64,000 bases of DNA from CAVOEB01 sp965249645 (GCA_965249645.1 CBDFML010000012.1:1426001-1490000); one strand, 5' to 3'. Positions 8,758 to 18,015 are shown, numbered from the stretch's first letter. Translations and numbers: made by a program. The notes: generated by a model from the sequence alone, not told the origin.

Positions 8758-9228
8758 TCAGGCAGACTGAGGGCTGGGCTCTACGCTGTCTTCTGCCGCG
8801 ACAGCGGCCTCCGGCTCGGACGTTTCGTCCGCACCGCTCGCCTCCTCGACCGGCTGCCCGTCACGAGGAGCCGCCCCGCCATTGCGGGGCTGAGACGCGC
8901 GATCCGGTTGCGATTGCTGATCCGGTGCGTGCTCGCGACTTTCGCCCGCAGTTTCCTCGGTTGGGCGTTCATCGTTGGCGAGGTGAGGATTTAGCAGCCG
9001 GTAATAATGCTCGGCATGCTGCAAATAATTTTCCGCCATGATCCGGTCGCCCGAAGACAGGGCGTCACGCGCCAGCGCCTGGTATTTCTCAAGAACCTGC
9101 GCAGCCGTGCCTTTGACTTTGTTGTCGGCACCGTTGCTCTCGAAGGTGGCCGTCCGGACGTTCTGGTGGGATCGTTTACCGTTGGAGCGACCACCGCGTG
9201 ATCGCTTGGGGTTGGAGCCTTGTCTCAT
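8758..9228 (-). CDS. DUF4167 domain-containing protein, 156 aa
   Basis: The start is strongly basic (MRQGSNPKRSRGGRSNGKRS). The conserved DUF4167 core follows (KGTAAQVLEKYQALARDAL ... AENYLQHAEHYYRLL, residues ~38-82), then a long acidic, low-complexity tail rich in Glu, Gln and Pro. Proteins of this family are typical of Alphaproteobacteria and lie between prmC and clpB in many of them, as here. The basic N-terminus suggests nucleic-acid binding, but no function is established to my knowledge. It ends 56 bp before the clpB promoter. Confidence 0.92.
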   Translation of the reverse strand: MRQGSNPKRSRGGRSNGKRSHQNVRTATFESNGADNKVKGTAAQVLEKYQALARDALSSGDRIMAENYLQHAEHYYRLLNPHLANDERPTEETAGESREHAPDQQSQPDRASQPRNGGAAPRDGQPVEEASGADETSEPEAAVAAEDSVEPSPQSA

Positions 9229-9394
9229 GCTCTCCTGCTATCCGATGCAGTTCCGGAAAAATTTTCTGACGCATACGCCACGCGCCTCTAGGCTCGCGGC
9301 CTGCCAAGATCTGTATCACCAACGTTCTGGCTAAGATGACGGTTCCAATGCAAGCTCCCTATCCAAGGCGCCGCATCGAACTGCTGCATCAAAC

Positions 9395-10318
9395 CTAGCT
9401 GCCTGTGCCAAGTTTGCAACGTTTTTTTTCTCTCGCTGGTAACCCTTTCTTCATCGTTGAAACGCCGCCGACCACCAGACAACGCCAATGCCCCGAGAGA
9501 TCGCGGTGGCGGCCAATCGTCTCGAACCCATGCTCTGCGAAAATTAGCTGGACCGGTTCCGCCTGCTCCGCGCCGAGCTCGATAACCGCCCGCCCGCTCG
9601 GACGCAAAGCCCGGCACAAAGACGGCGCGAGTGCCCGGTAGGCTGCGAGGCCATCGGCATCGGCAAAGACAGCCGCGGCCGGCTCGAACCGCGTGATTTC
9701 AGCGTCCATCGTGGCAGCGTCGGCAACGGGCACGTAGGGCGGATTTACAACCGCCAGATCGAACCGCGCCTCATCCAACGCCTCCGCCCAGTGGCCGACG
9801 ACAAAGTTTGCCCGCGAAGCCAGGCCCAGTCGATCGGCATTGCCACGCGCGACTGTGCAGGCAGCCGAGCTGATATCGACGCCGAGACCCACGCCCCCTG
9901 GCAATTCGCTCAACAACGCGAGGAGAAGGCAGCCGCTGCCGGTTCCCAGGTCGAGCAGGGTCAGCGAGGCATCCCGCGATAAAATTCCTTCAAGCGCTGC
10001 CTCGATCAGTGTTTCGCTGTCGGGGCGCGGAATCAGCGTGTCGGGTGTGACGCGAAAGTCGAGGCTCCAGAACTCGCGCTGGCCGGTCACGTAAGCAAGC
10101 GGCTCCCGGTTCGCCCGTCGGCGAACAAAAGCCTCGGCGGCATCCGCCTGCCGGGCGGCAAGCCGGCGTTCGGAGTGACCCAGCAGATATCCGGGCTCGA
10201 CCCCCATCGCAAGTGCGACAAGCAGACGCGCCTCGTGGCGCGGCGATTCGATGCCGGCTTCGGCAAGCCTGGCAGCCACCGCGCAAACGATCTCGTCGAC
10301 GGTCGGATATTCGGTCAC
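9395..10318 (-). CDS. prmC: Peptide chain release factor N5-glutamine methyltransferase PrmC
   Basis: This enzyme methylates the Gln of the GGQ motif in RF1/RF2 using S-adenosylmethionine. The N-terminal helical domain includes PLAYVTGQREFW. The Rossmann domain has LLDLGTGSGCLLLALL near residue 120 and the hallmark NPPYVP near 195. The gene starts one base after the prfA stop, so enzyme and substrate are cotranslated. The normal end (GHWRCLVV) is followed by about 20 unusual residues (GGVSTMKKGLPAREKKRC...) encoded across an A8 run (T8 on the plus strand, 9422-9429). That tail may be a slippage or sequence-error product. The rest is standard. Confidence 0.97.
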   Translation of the reverse strand: MTEYPTVDEIVCAVAARLAEAGIESPRHEARLLVALAMGVEPGYLLGHSERRLAARQADAAEAFVRRRANREPLAYVTGQREFWSLDFRVTPDTLIPRPDSETLIEAALEGILSRDASLTLLDLGTGSGCLLLALLSELPGGVGLGVDISSAACTVARGNADRLGLASRANFVVGHWAEALDEARFDLAVVNPPYVPVADAATMDAEITRFEPAAAVFADADGLAAYRALAPSLCRALRPSGRAVIELGAEQAEPVQLIFAEHGFETIGRHRDLSGHWRCLVVGGVSTMKKGLPAREKKRCKLGTGS

Positions 10319-10319
10319 C

Positions 10320-11405
10320 TCAGACCGACTCCGCCAACCGCGCCGCCTCGTCGGCGGTAATCAACGCATCGACCAATTCGTCAAGCGACTCGCCGCTCAA
10401 CACCTTCTCCAGTTTGTAGAGTGTGAGGTTGACCCGGTGATCCGTGACCCGCCCTTGCGGAAAATTATAGGTACGAATGCGCTCCGAGCGGTCGCCCGAG
10501 CCCACCTGATCGCGCCGGGTCGCAGCGCGCTCGGCTTCACGCGCCATGCGCTCGGCCTGGTAAAGCCGGGCGCGCAGCACCTTCAGAGCCTTGGCCTTGT
10601 TTTTGTGTTGGGATTTTTCATCCTGCTGCTGAACCACGATCCCGGTCGGTAGGTGAGTGATACGCACCGCGCTGTCGGTGGTGTTGACCGACTGCCCGCC
10701 GGGACCGCTAGCCCGATAGACGTCGATACGCAGATCTTTATCCTCGATCGAGACGTCGACCTCTTCGGCTTCGGGCAGGACCGCGACCGTGGCAGCCGAG
10801 GTGTGAATGCGCCCGCTCGCTTCGGTTTCCGGCACCCTTTGGACCCGATGAACTCCCGATTCGAATTTTAGCCGGGCGAACACGCCGCGCCCAGCGATGG
10901 TCGCAATTACTTCCTTGACGCCGCCGATGCCGGTTTCGGACGCGTTCATCACCTCGACACGCCAGCCGTGAAGATCCGCGTAGCGTTGATACATGCGAAA
11001 CAAATCAGCCGCGAACAACGCTGCCTCGTCGCCTCCGGTGCCAGCCCGGATCTCGAGAATTACATTGCGCTGGTCGGCTTCGTCGCGGGGCAGCAGCATG
11101 ACCGTGACGGCGCGCTCGAGGTCGGGCAACTGGACGGACACGGCGTCGAGTTCTTCCTCGGCCAAGGCACGCATGTCCTGATCATTCTCGGGATCGTCGA
11201 TTATCGCCCTAAGCTCTTCCGCCTCGCGGCGTGCCTGACGCACGTCGTGAATTGCCTCGACCACCGGCATGAGATCGGAATATTCCTTAGACAGGCGGGT
11301 GAACTCGTCGCTCGACCCAACTGCCGCATCGGCAAGACGCTGTTCCAACTCGCTATGATGGGCGAGGACCTGGTCCAATTTTTCATAGAGACGGCTCGAA
11401 TCCAC
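10320..11405 (-). CDS. prfA: Peptide chain release factor 1 (RF1)
   Basis: 361 aa, standard for RF1. The catalytic loop is GPGGQSVNTTDSAVRI near residue 235, and the stop-codon recognition region lies in the preceding domain with GVHRVQRVPETEASGRIHTS. The factor releases finished peptides at UAG and UAA on the ribosome. The gene follows hisS on the same strand (28 bp) and runs almost directly into prmC, which modifies the GGQ glutamine. RF1 rather than RF2: there is no programmed frameshift site, and the length and N-terminus (LYEKLDQVLAHHSELEQRL) fit RF1. Confidence 0.98.
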   Translation of the reverse strand: MDSSRLYEKLDQVLAHHSELEQRLADAAVGSSDEFTRLSKEYSDLMPVVEAIHDVRQARREAEELRAIIDDPENDQDMRALAEEELDAVSVQLPDLERAVTVMLLPRDEADQRNVILEIRAGTGGDEAALFAADLFRMYQRYADLHGWRVEVMNASETGIGGVKEVIATIAGRGVFARLKFESGVHRVQRVPETEASGRIHTSAATVAVLPEAEEVDVSIEDKDLRIDVYRASGPGGQSVNTTDSAVRITHLPTGIVVQQQDEKSQHKNKAKALKVLRARLYQAERMAREAERAATRRDQVGSGDRSERIRTYNFPQGRVTDHRVNLTLYKLEKVLSGESLDELVDALITADEAARLAESV

Positions 11406-11433
11406 GGGGTTTCCTTTTCGTGACCGCGCGCGC

Positions 11434-12684
11434 TCAGCCGTCGGAGCGGAGATGCGCGAGCAGACCCGCCTGATCGAGAGGCACGGTCTCCTGCGTGCCC
11501 GAATCGAGATCGCGGAGCGTGACGATATTGGCCGCTATCTCGTCGTCTCCGAGAATCAGCGCCACGCGGGCATTGATCTTGTTAGCGCGTTTGAGCCGTT
11601 TCGCAAGGTTGCCGCGATACCCGAGATCGACGGTGACGCCACCCCGGCGCAAGCCGGCAGCAAGCTCAAGGGCGATCCTTTCAGCCTGCACGCCCAACGG
11701 GATGATCGCCACCGAGCGGATCTCGATCGGCGCGTCGGGAAACATCATCGCGAGCCGCTCGATGCCGCCGGCCCATCCCACCCCGGGAGTCGATGGACCG
11801 CCCATGGTCTCGATCAGATTGTCGTAGCGTCCGCCCGCGATCACCGCCCCCTGGGCGCCGAGGGTTTCGGTCGTGAACTCGAAAGCGGTGTGGCAGTAAT
11901 AATCGAGCCCGCGCACCAGACGGGGCGCAACGGTGAACGCAACGCCGGACAGCGCAAGCCCCTCCTGCACGGCGGCGAAGAACGCCCCGGAGGCAGCGTT
12001 CAGGTGATCGGCTATCGGAGGGGCATCCTCGACGATCCGACGATCGCTCTCGTTTTTGGAATCGAGGATCCGAAGGGGGTTGCGTTCCAGCCGCGCGCGG
12101 CTGTCGGCCGACAGCGCCTCCCGGTGCTGTGAAAAATAATCGACCAGCGCTTCGCGGTACGCCCGGCGACTTTCGGCATCGCCCAAACTGTTGAGTTCGA
12201 GCGTGGTCTGCGTGAGTACGCCCAGCGCCTGGAGCACGTCGGCCGCCAGCACGATGACCTCGATATCGCCGAGCGGCTCTTCGGCGCCGATCAGTTCGAT
12301 CCCGATCTGGTGAAACTGGCGCAGCCGTCCCTTTTGCGGTCGCTCGTAGCGAAACATGGGGCCGTTGTAAAAATATTTGAGCGGCAGCGACTGGGACAGC
12401 CCGCTGGAGATGACGGCGCGGGCAAAGCCCGCTGTGTTCTCGGGCCGCAGCGTGAGGCTTTCACCACCCCGATCGGCAAAGCTGTACATCTCCTTGGTGA
12501 CGATGTCACTGGTCTCACCCAGGGTGCGGTTGAAAACCTCGGTAAATTCGAAGATGGGCGTCGCCGCCTCGGCAAACCCCGAACGCCCGACCGTTGCGCG
12601 CGCGGTTTCGGTCACGACACGGTGCCGTGCACATTCGTCGGGCAAGAGATCGTGCGTGCCGCGAACCGGTTGCAGCCTCGCCAA
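11434..12684 (-). CDS. hisS: Histidyl-tRNA synthetase
   Basis: This 416-aa class II aminoacyl-tRNA synthetase charges tRNA-His. Motif 1 region QPVRGTHDLLPDE is at the N-terminus. Motif 2 is represented by FRYERPQKGRLRQFHQIGIE, and the histidine-specific loop by LVRGLDYYCHTAFEF. A C-terminal anticodon-binding domain begins near residue 325 (IPLGVQAERIALELAAGLR). The ATG at 12684 lies 17 bp after the ispG stop, and prfA follows 28 bp on, so the three are probably cotranscribed. Nothing appears unusual. Confidence 0.97.
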   Translation of the reverse strand: MARLQPVRGTHDLLPDECARHRVVTETARATVGRSGFAEAATPIFEFTEVFNRTLGETSDIVTKEMYSFADRGGESLTLRPENTAGFARAVISSGLSQSLPLKYFYNGPMFRYERPQKGRLRQFHQIGIELIGAEEPLGDIEVIVLAADVLQALGVLTQTTLELNSLGDAESRRAYREALVDYFSQHREALSADSRARLERNPLRILDSKNESDRRIVEDAPPIADHLNAASGAFFAAVQEGLALSGVAFTVAPRLVRGLDYYCHTAFEFTTETLGAQGAVIAGGRYDNLIETMGGPSTPGVGWAGGIERLAMMFPDAPIEIRSVAIIPLGVQAERIALELAAGLRRGGVTVDLGYRGNLAKRLKRANKINARVALILGDDEIAANIVTLRDLDSGTQETVPLDQAGLLAHLRSDG

Positions 12685-12701
12685 TGGTCTCTCCAGCGTG
12701 G

Positions 12702-13859
12702 CTAGGGGGCGTGGACGGCTTGCGCCTCGTCGTCGGCGACAGCGTCGAGCGCTTTAGTCGCCTCGATCTCCCTGGCCTTCTGCTCCACAAGCTCGACCAA
12801 GTGATCCACGATATTGCCGTCCCTCAGGACGTGGTGTTTTTCGCCGTTGATGTACACCTGATGACTGCCGTTGCCGATCTTGCCGCCACCAGTCAGGCCG
12901 ATATCGGTTTCACGCGCCTCGCCCGGACCGTTCACCACGCAGCCAATGACCGACAGCGACATCGGAGTAGTGATATGAGCCAGGCGGTTCTCAAGTTCGG
13001 CCACTGTATCGATGACCTCGAAATTTTGCCGGGCACAGGACGGGCAGGAGATGACGTTGACGCCCCGGTGCCGCAGGCTCAGCGCCTTCAGGATATCGAA
13101 GCCCGCATGAATTTCCTCGACAGGATCTGCCGACAGGGAAATCCGGATCGTGTCGCCGATTCCCGCCCAGAGCAGCATTCCCAAGCCGACCGATGATTTG
13201 ATGGTTCCACTACGCAGGCCCCCGGCCTCGGTGACGCCGAGATGAAGCGGATAGTCACACACATCGGCCAGGCCCTGATACGCTGCGGCAGCCAGAAACA
13301 CGTCCGACGCCTTGCAGCTGATCTTGAACTCGAAGAAGTCGTTGTCCTCGAGAATCCGGATGTGATTAAGAGCGCTTTCGACCATCGCTTCCGGACACGG
13401 CTCGCCGTATTTTTCCAAAAGGTCTCGCTCGAGCGATCCGGCATTGACCCCGATCCGCATGGAGCAGCCGTGATCCTTGGCGGCCTTCACGACCTCGCGC
13501 ACCCGCTCGGAGGAACCGATATTGCCGGGATTGATGCGCAGGCAGGCGGCGCCTGACTCGGCCGCCTCGATGGCGCGCTTGTAGTGAAAATGGATGTCCG
13601 CAACGATTGGCACGTTGACCTCGTGAACGATGGTCTTGAGCGCCGCCGTCGATTCCTTGTCAGGACAGGAAACCCGGACGATGTCGGCGCCCGCCATCTC
13701 GAGATCACGAACCTGCTTGATGGTCGCCGCGGCATCCGAGGTGAGCGTGTTGGTCATCGACTGCACTGCAATCGGCGCATCTCCGCCGATCTTCACTTCG
13801 CCCACGCTGATCTGGCGGCAGGGCCGGCGAGCAATGTCTCTATAGGGTCGAACGCTCAT
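12702..13859 (-). CDS. ispG: 4-hydroxy-3-methylbut-2-enyl diphosphate synthase (flavodoxin-type), IspG
   Basis: IspG carries out the penultimate step of the MEP isoprenoid pathway and uses a [4Fe-4S] cluster. The TIM-barrel half starts near residue 12 (ISVGEVKIGGDAPIAVQSMT). The C-terminal cluster ligands are in CPSCARQNFEV and GCVVNGPGEARETDIGLTGG. The ATG at 13857-13859 (MSVRPYRDIARRP) is chosen over one 13 codons upstream because AGGATGAA precedes it. The protein is then 385 aa. The last ~20 residues are a variable acidic tail. It follows the rodZ terminator and precedes hisS, an arrangement common in this group. Confidence 0.97.
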   Translation of the reverse strand: MSVRPYRDIARRPCRQISVGEVKIGGDAPIAVQSMTNTLTSDAAATIKQVRDLEMAGADIVRVSCPDKESTAALKTIVHEVNVPIVADIHFHYKRAIEAAESGAACLRINPGNIGSSERVREVVKAAKDHGCSMRIGVNAGSLERDLLEKYGEPCPEAMVESALNHIRILEDNDFFEFKISCKASDVFLAAAAYQGLADVCDYPLHLGVTEAGGLRSGTIKSSVGLGMLLWAGIGDTIRISLSADPVEEIHAGFDILKALSLRHRGVNVISCPSCARQNFEVIDTVAELENRLAHITTPMSLSVIGCVVNGPGEARETDIGLTGGGKIGNGSHQVYINGEKHHVLRDGNIVDHLVELVEQKAREIEATKALDAVADDEAQAVHAP

Positions 13860-13895
13860 CAATTCATCCTGGTCGTCTAAGGCCACCGCGACATG

Positions 13896-13923
13896 CAAAG
13901 AAAGATAGGGCGACCCCCTATCT
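13896..13923 (-). terminator. Rho-independent terminator after rodZ
   Basis: On the minus strand an 8-bp perfect stem AGATAGGG / CCCTATCT closes a 5-base loop and is followed by TTCTTTG. It begins about 20 bases past the rodZ stop. This would separate rodZ from the ispG-hisS-prfA-prmC unit. Confidence 0.75.
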
Positions 13924-13942
13924 CTGTCAAAGGCCGCCCGGA

Positions 13943-15352
13943 TTACTCTTCGGCGGCGGTTGCGCGCAACGCGTCGGGCTCCAGCGCAACGTCGCGCATC
14001 ACCAAACCGGGTGGGCCCAGCACCGGCAGAGGCTCATCGTCGAGCCAGATTTCCAGCGCCCCGGCATTTCCGGTCATCAACAGGATCCCAGACCGATCGG
14101 GCACCCTGTAACTGTCTCCCTGATGGAGAATTCGGGTGAGCAACAATTCATTCTCCGGCCCTTGAATCTGAACCCAGCTGTCTCCGGTTGCACGGATCAC
14201 GATGCGAGCCTCCAAATTTTCGCCGCCATAGACCCGAGGTTCGTGAATCGGCGCATTCGGTTCAACCGAGGACAAATCTATCCCGACGCTCGTCGCGGCC
14301 TCGGGATCGTCCCCCGTGGCCGCATCCGGCGTTGGCGACGGCCATAGATTGTCGCCAACACTGATGCTGCTCTCGGGCTCCGCCGGCTGTACCGTGATCT
14401 CCGAGTCCGCCGCCGGGATTTCGGCGAGCACCGGCTCGGGCATGCTGTCGGCCGCCGGAAGCGATTCGGCGGGCGTTTCGACGGATGGCTCCGTCGAAGC
14501 AGTAACGGGTTCAGCCGGCACGTATGGCACCGTTTCATTCTCGGTCCATTCTTCGCCCGCCGGCGCGGCAATTGCGGCGGGTGCCTCGACGGCGATGTCG
14601 GTCTCCGGCTCAACAACCAACGTGTCCGGTTCGACAGCCGGCGCGTCCGGCGGCGACAATTCCTCAGCGGTCACCCCGAAACTCGACGATTCCGCAGACA
14701 TGACGGCCTCCGCAGGCTCCACCGTCGGCTCTGCAGCCGACACTGGCGCGGCCGCAGGCTCTGGACTGCCATCCATTATGCTGTCGTCGGCCGGGGCCGG
14801 CATGATGTCGGGAGCGCTGGCTTCGGGAGTTTCCGTCGCCAGGCTGGCCAGATTTTCGGGCACGTTCGCGCTGCGCCTTGCTTCGCTGTCGTCGCGATTC
14901 GAAAAATACTGCCAGCCGCCATACGCCACACCAGCCAGAACCAAGGCAACCACGATCAACCAGGTCTTGGGCATCCGGCCTTCATCGGTCGGCGCTGGAA
15001 AGTCGAGCTTGGGCCGCCGGTCCACGTTGTCGGCCTCATCCTTGAAGCGCGCCACCACAGCATCGCCATCGAGGCCAAGAAACTTCGCGTAGGAGCGAAC
15101 GAAGCCGACGGCGTAGGGCGCGCCCGGTAAATCTCCGTAACGCTCCTCTTCCAATGCTTCCAGGTGTGCCCGGCGAATTCGCAGACTGTTGGAAACTTCC
15201 TGCAGCTCGAAGCCGGCACTGAGACGGGCCTGACGCAACTCGGCGCCGACGCTGACGATGATTTCGCCGTTCTCGTCGACGTCGTAGAGATGCCCTTTCT
15301 TCTCGGCATCTTTCGCGTTTGGCTTAAACAGTCTTCGTCCGCGTGATTGCAT
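13943..15352 (-). CDS. rodZ: RodZ-like cytoskeletal membrane protein (HTH / TM / DUF4115), 469 aa
   Basis: RodZ links MreB to the cell-wall elongation machinery. Visible parts: a basic N-terminal tail; a helix-turn-helix at residues ~33-95 (VGAELRQARLSAGFELQEVS ... YAVGFVRSYAKFLGL); a single membrane span at ~131-150 (WLIVVALVLAGVAYGGWQYF); a very long periplasmic linker (~155-380) made almost wholly of Ala, Pro, Glu, Val and Ser; and a C-terminal DUF4115 beta domain (~385-460). The linker is longer than in the E. coli protein. The ATG at 15352 is followed by a basic MQSRGRRLFKP. A clear terminator follows the gene. The family call is firm; exact equivalence to E. coli RodZ is inferred. Confidence 0.9.
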   Translation of the reverse strand: MQSRGRRLFKPNAKDAEKKGHLYDVDENGEIIVSVGAELRQARLSAGFELQEVSNSLRIRRAHLEALEEERYGDLPGAPYAVGFVRSYAKFLGLDGDAVVARFKDEADNVDRRPKLDFPAPTDEGRMPKTWLIVVALVLAGVAYGGWQYFSNRDDSEARRSANVPENLASLATETPEASAPDIMPAPADDSIMDGSPEPAAAPVSAAEPTVEPAEAVMSAESSSFGVTAEELSPPDAPAVEPDTLVVEPETDIAVEAPAAIAAPAGEEWTENETVPYVPAEPVTASTEPSVETPAESLPAADSMPEPVLAEIPAADSEITVQPAEPESSISVGDNLWPSPTPDAATGDDPEAATSVGIDLSSVEPNAPIHEPRVYGGENLEARIVIRATGDSWVQIQGPENELLLTRILHQGDSYRVPDRSGILLMTGNAGALEIWLDDEPLPVLGPPGLVMRDVALEPDALRATAAEE

Positions 15353-15454
15353 TGCTGACGCTCGATAGGCCTTTAATCATGACACGCCAAAGCCCCCGTA
15401 CCGCCCTGGCCGGAAACTCATAGCGTCCTAAATCCCGCACGAGCGGAACCAAAC

Positions 15455-15473
15455 CACACTGACTTCGAGTGTG
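15455..15473 (-). terminator. Weak terminator-like hairpin upstream of rodZ
   Basis: A perfect 6-bp inverted repeat (CACACT / AGTGTG, 7-base loop) lies in the 243-bp gap between the nitronate monooxygenase-like gene and rodZ. Read on the minus strand it is followed by GTTTGGTT, a poor U-run. It could end transcription from lysC and the flavoprotein gene. The rest of the gap holds no gene that I can support. Confidence 0.4.
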
Positions 15474-15595
15474 TTAGGTCCCGCTTTTGATATTCTATCT
15501 AAACACTATCATCGACGAATCCGCGGCGCAATTCCTTAACGGACTAAGCCGTTGATTCCACGGGAAACCAACGGGACCACCCTCCGGCGACCGGG

Positions 15596-16654
15596 TCACC
15601 CATCCATGCGACGCTCAAACGTCGCCAGCGTCTGTTCGATCAACTCGTCGATGATGTCGTGCATCGACTGTTCGCGGGTCACCATTCCGACGCTCTGGCC
15701 TGCCATGACGGAACCATGATCGATATCGCCATCGATCACCGCGCCGCGTAAGGCACCGGCCCAAAACCGCTCGATTTCGAGCTGGGCAGCTTTCCGATCG
15801 ACCTCGCCGGCACGATAGCGCGCGATAACGTCGCGCTGGATCTCCATAAAGAGAGTCGTCGCTTTGTTGACAATCGCGCGCACCGGAATGACTGGGAACT
15901 GGGGATCGAGCTGCACCGAAAGCTGGGCATCGCGCGCATTGCTGCGGATGAAGGCTCGTTTGAAATTCGGGTGCGCGATGCTTTCCTCGGCGCAGACGAA
16001 ACGGGTGCCAAGCTGAACTCCCGATGCGCCCATCTCGAGATAGGCCGCAATCAATTCACCCCGACCGATGCCGCCGCCGACGAAGACGGGCACCTCGCGA
16101 AGCTCGGGAAGAAGCTCCTGGCTGAGCACCCCCGTGGTCACGGGCCCGGTATGCCCGCCCGCTTCCATCCCCTCGATGATGAAGGCGTCGACACCGCGGC
16201 GCAGCAGCTTGCGCGCAACGCTCACGGTCGGCGCGAAACAGATCACCTTGGCACCGCCGCCCTTGATCCGGTCGATGGCATCGACCGGAGGCAGGCCGCC
16301 CGCCAGCACGATATGACCGACCTTGAGATCGAGGCAGCAGTCGATCAGCCCATCCAGCTCGGGGTGCATGGTGATCAGATTGACACCAAACGGTTTGTCG
16401 GTGAGAGCGAAGGTGCCCTCGATCTCTTCGCGCAGACCCGGAGGTTCGAGCGACCCGCACGCGATCACGCCGAAGCCGCCGTTGTTTGATATTGCCGCAA
16501 CCAGGTGCCGCTCCGAGACCCACGACATAGCGCCGCCGAGGATCGCGTAGTCTGAACCCAGAAACTCCTGCCCCCGTTGCCATAACGAATCGAGCTGTGC
16601 CCGGGCAGCCGCGTGGTGCGGGAGCCCGTCTGCGTTATTCGGCATCGAGACCAT
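15596..16654 (-). CDS. Nitronate monooxygenase / NAD(P)H-dependent flavin oxidoreductase family
   Basis: This FMN TIM-barrel protein of the 2-nitropropane dioxygenase family has 352 aa. Diagnostic stretches are DYAILGGAMSWVSERHLVAA (FMN-side N-terminus), the active-site EGMEAGGHTGPV near residue 165, and the phosphate-binding VFVGGGIGRGE and ASGVQLGTRFVCAEES. Members oxidise nitronates or act as enoyl reductase-like oxidoreductases; which applies cannot be decided here. The start overlaps the 3' end of lysC by 20 bases (or 11 if the ATG at 16645 is used), indicating translational coupling. No ribosome site is obvious for either ATG. Confidence 0.88.
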   Translation of the reverse strand: MVSMPNNADGLPHHAAARAQLDSLWQRGQEFLGSDYAILGGAMSWVSERHLVAAISNNGGFGVIACGSLEPPGLREEIEGTFALTDKPFGVNLITMHPELDGLIDCCLDLKVGHIVLAGGLPPVDAIDRIKGGGAKVICFAPTVSVARKLLRRGVDAFIIEGMEAGGHTGPVTTGVLSQELLPELREVPVFVGGGIGRGELIAAYLEMGASGVQLGTRFVCAEESIAHPNFKRAFIRSNARDAQLSVQLDPQFPVIPVRAIVNKATTLFMEIQRDVIARYRAGEVDRKAAQLEIERFWAGALRGAVIDGDIDHGSVMAGQSVGMVTREQSMHDIIDELIEQTLATFERRMDG

Positions 16655-17855
16655 AGGCCGTATGAAGCGCGCGCAAAGCGAGTTCTGTGTATTCCTCGGC
16701 GACGAGGACGCTGATCTTGATATCGGACGTCGAAATGACCTGAATATTTATGCTCTTTTCCGCAAGCGCACTGAACATCTGCTGGGCGACGCCGGCATGA
16801 GAACGCATACCGACACCGATCACCGAAATCTTGACGACGTTCGAATCCGATTCGATCGACTGAAAGCCCAACTCGTCCTTGGACGTCTCCAGTACCGTGA
16901 TGGTGCGATCAAGCTCGCCCTTCGGCACGGTGAAGGTGAGATCCGTGGCGCCACTCTCGTGCGAGACGTTCTGCACGATCATGTCGACGTTGATCTCGGC
17001 CTTGGCCAAGGGCCCGAACAGATGCGCGGCCACCCCGGGCCGGTCCGCAATATTGGTCACGGTAATTTTGGCGTCGTCGCGGCTGTAGGCGATGCCGCTC
17101 ACAATTTCCTGTTCCACGATCTGATCCTCATCGACGACAAGGGTTCCGGGCCGGTCATTGAAACTCGACAATACCTGAAGGGGCACGCCGTAGGACATGG
17201 CGATGCGAACCGACCGGGTCTGGAGCACCTTGGCCCCCTGGGCCGCGAGCTCGAGCATCTCCTCGTAGGTGATCTTATCAAGCTTGCGGGCCTTCGCAAC
17301 GATCCGCGGGTCGGCGGTGTAGACGCCATCGACATCGGTGTAAATATCGCAACGATCCGCGCCGATGGCCGCAGCCAAGGCCACGGCCGAAGTATCCGAG
17401 CCGCCGCGCCCAAGCGTCGTAATCCGCCCTTCCGGGCTGAGCCCCTGAAAGCCGGCCATCACCGGGACCTCGCCACTGGCCAGCCGGGAGTCAAGCTCGG
17501 CGCGGTCGATGCTTTCAATCCTTGCGCGGCTGTGCGAATTCCCGGTCCGAAGGGGCACCTGCCAGCCAAGCCATGAACGTGCCGCAACCCCGATTTCCTG
17601 CAGCGCAAGAGCTGTCAATGCGGCGCTTATCTGTTCACCGGTCGAAGTCACCACGTCGTACTCGCGCGAATCGGGCTGCGATACCATCTCGCGCACCATG
17701 CGGTCGAGCCGGTCGGTTTCGCCCGCCATGGCCGAGACCACGACGGCAACCTCGTTGCCGGCATCAACCTCGCATTTGACCCGCTGGGCCACACGGCGGA
17801 TGTGCTCGACGTCGGCAACAGACGTGCCGCCAAATTTTTGTACGATACGGGGCAT
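16635..17855 (-). CDS. lysC: Aspartate kinase
   Basis: 406 aa. Aspartate kinase phosphorylates aspartate at the head of the Lys/Met/Thr pathway. KFGGTSVADVEHI forms the N-terminal kinase motif, GRGGSDTSAVALAAAIGADRCDIYTDVDG the nucleotide and aspartate site, and two C-terminal ACT domains (from ~residue 265; ITVTNIADRPGVAAHLF and ISVIGVGMRSHAGVAQQMF) give feedback control. The start MPRIVQKFGG is standard. It is divergent from ubiG, with about 160 bp between them, and its end overlaps the flavin oxidoreductase gene. Confidence 0.98.
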   Translation of the reverse strand: MPRIVQKFGGTSVADVEHIRRVAQRVKCEVDAGNEVAVVVSAMAGETDRLDRMVREMVSQPDSREYDVVTSTGEQISAALTALALQEIGVAARSWLGWQVPLRTGNSHSRARIESIDRAELDSRLASGEVPVMAGFQGLSPEGRITTLGRGGSDTSAVALAAAIGADRCDIYTDVDGVYTADPRIVAKARKLDKITYEEMLELAAQGAKVLQTRSVRIAMSYGVPLQVLSSFNDRPGTLVVDEDQIVEQEIVSGIAYSRDDAKITVTNIADRPGVAAHLFGPLAKAEINVDMIVQNVSHESGATDLTFTVPKGELDRTITVLETSKDELGFQSIESDSNVVKISVIGVGMRSHAGVAQQMFSALAEKSINIQVISTSDIKISVLVAEEYTELALRALHTAYGLDAE

Positions 17856-18015
17856 GGTCGCTTATCCTGAGCGCCGGCCCTCTTTCATGTCGAACCCGAC
17901 ACCGCCGCGCTCGGCCGACACCGGCGTCGGAAGGGGCACCCTTGCGCCCCGAAAGGCGGCTATACATACTCGCTAACCCCGCTCGAAACAAGCCTGCACG
18001 AGGAGACGCGAGCAA

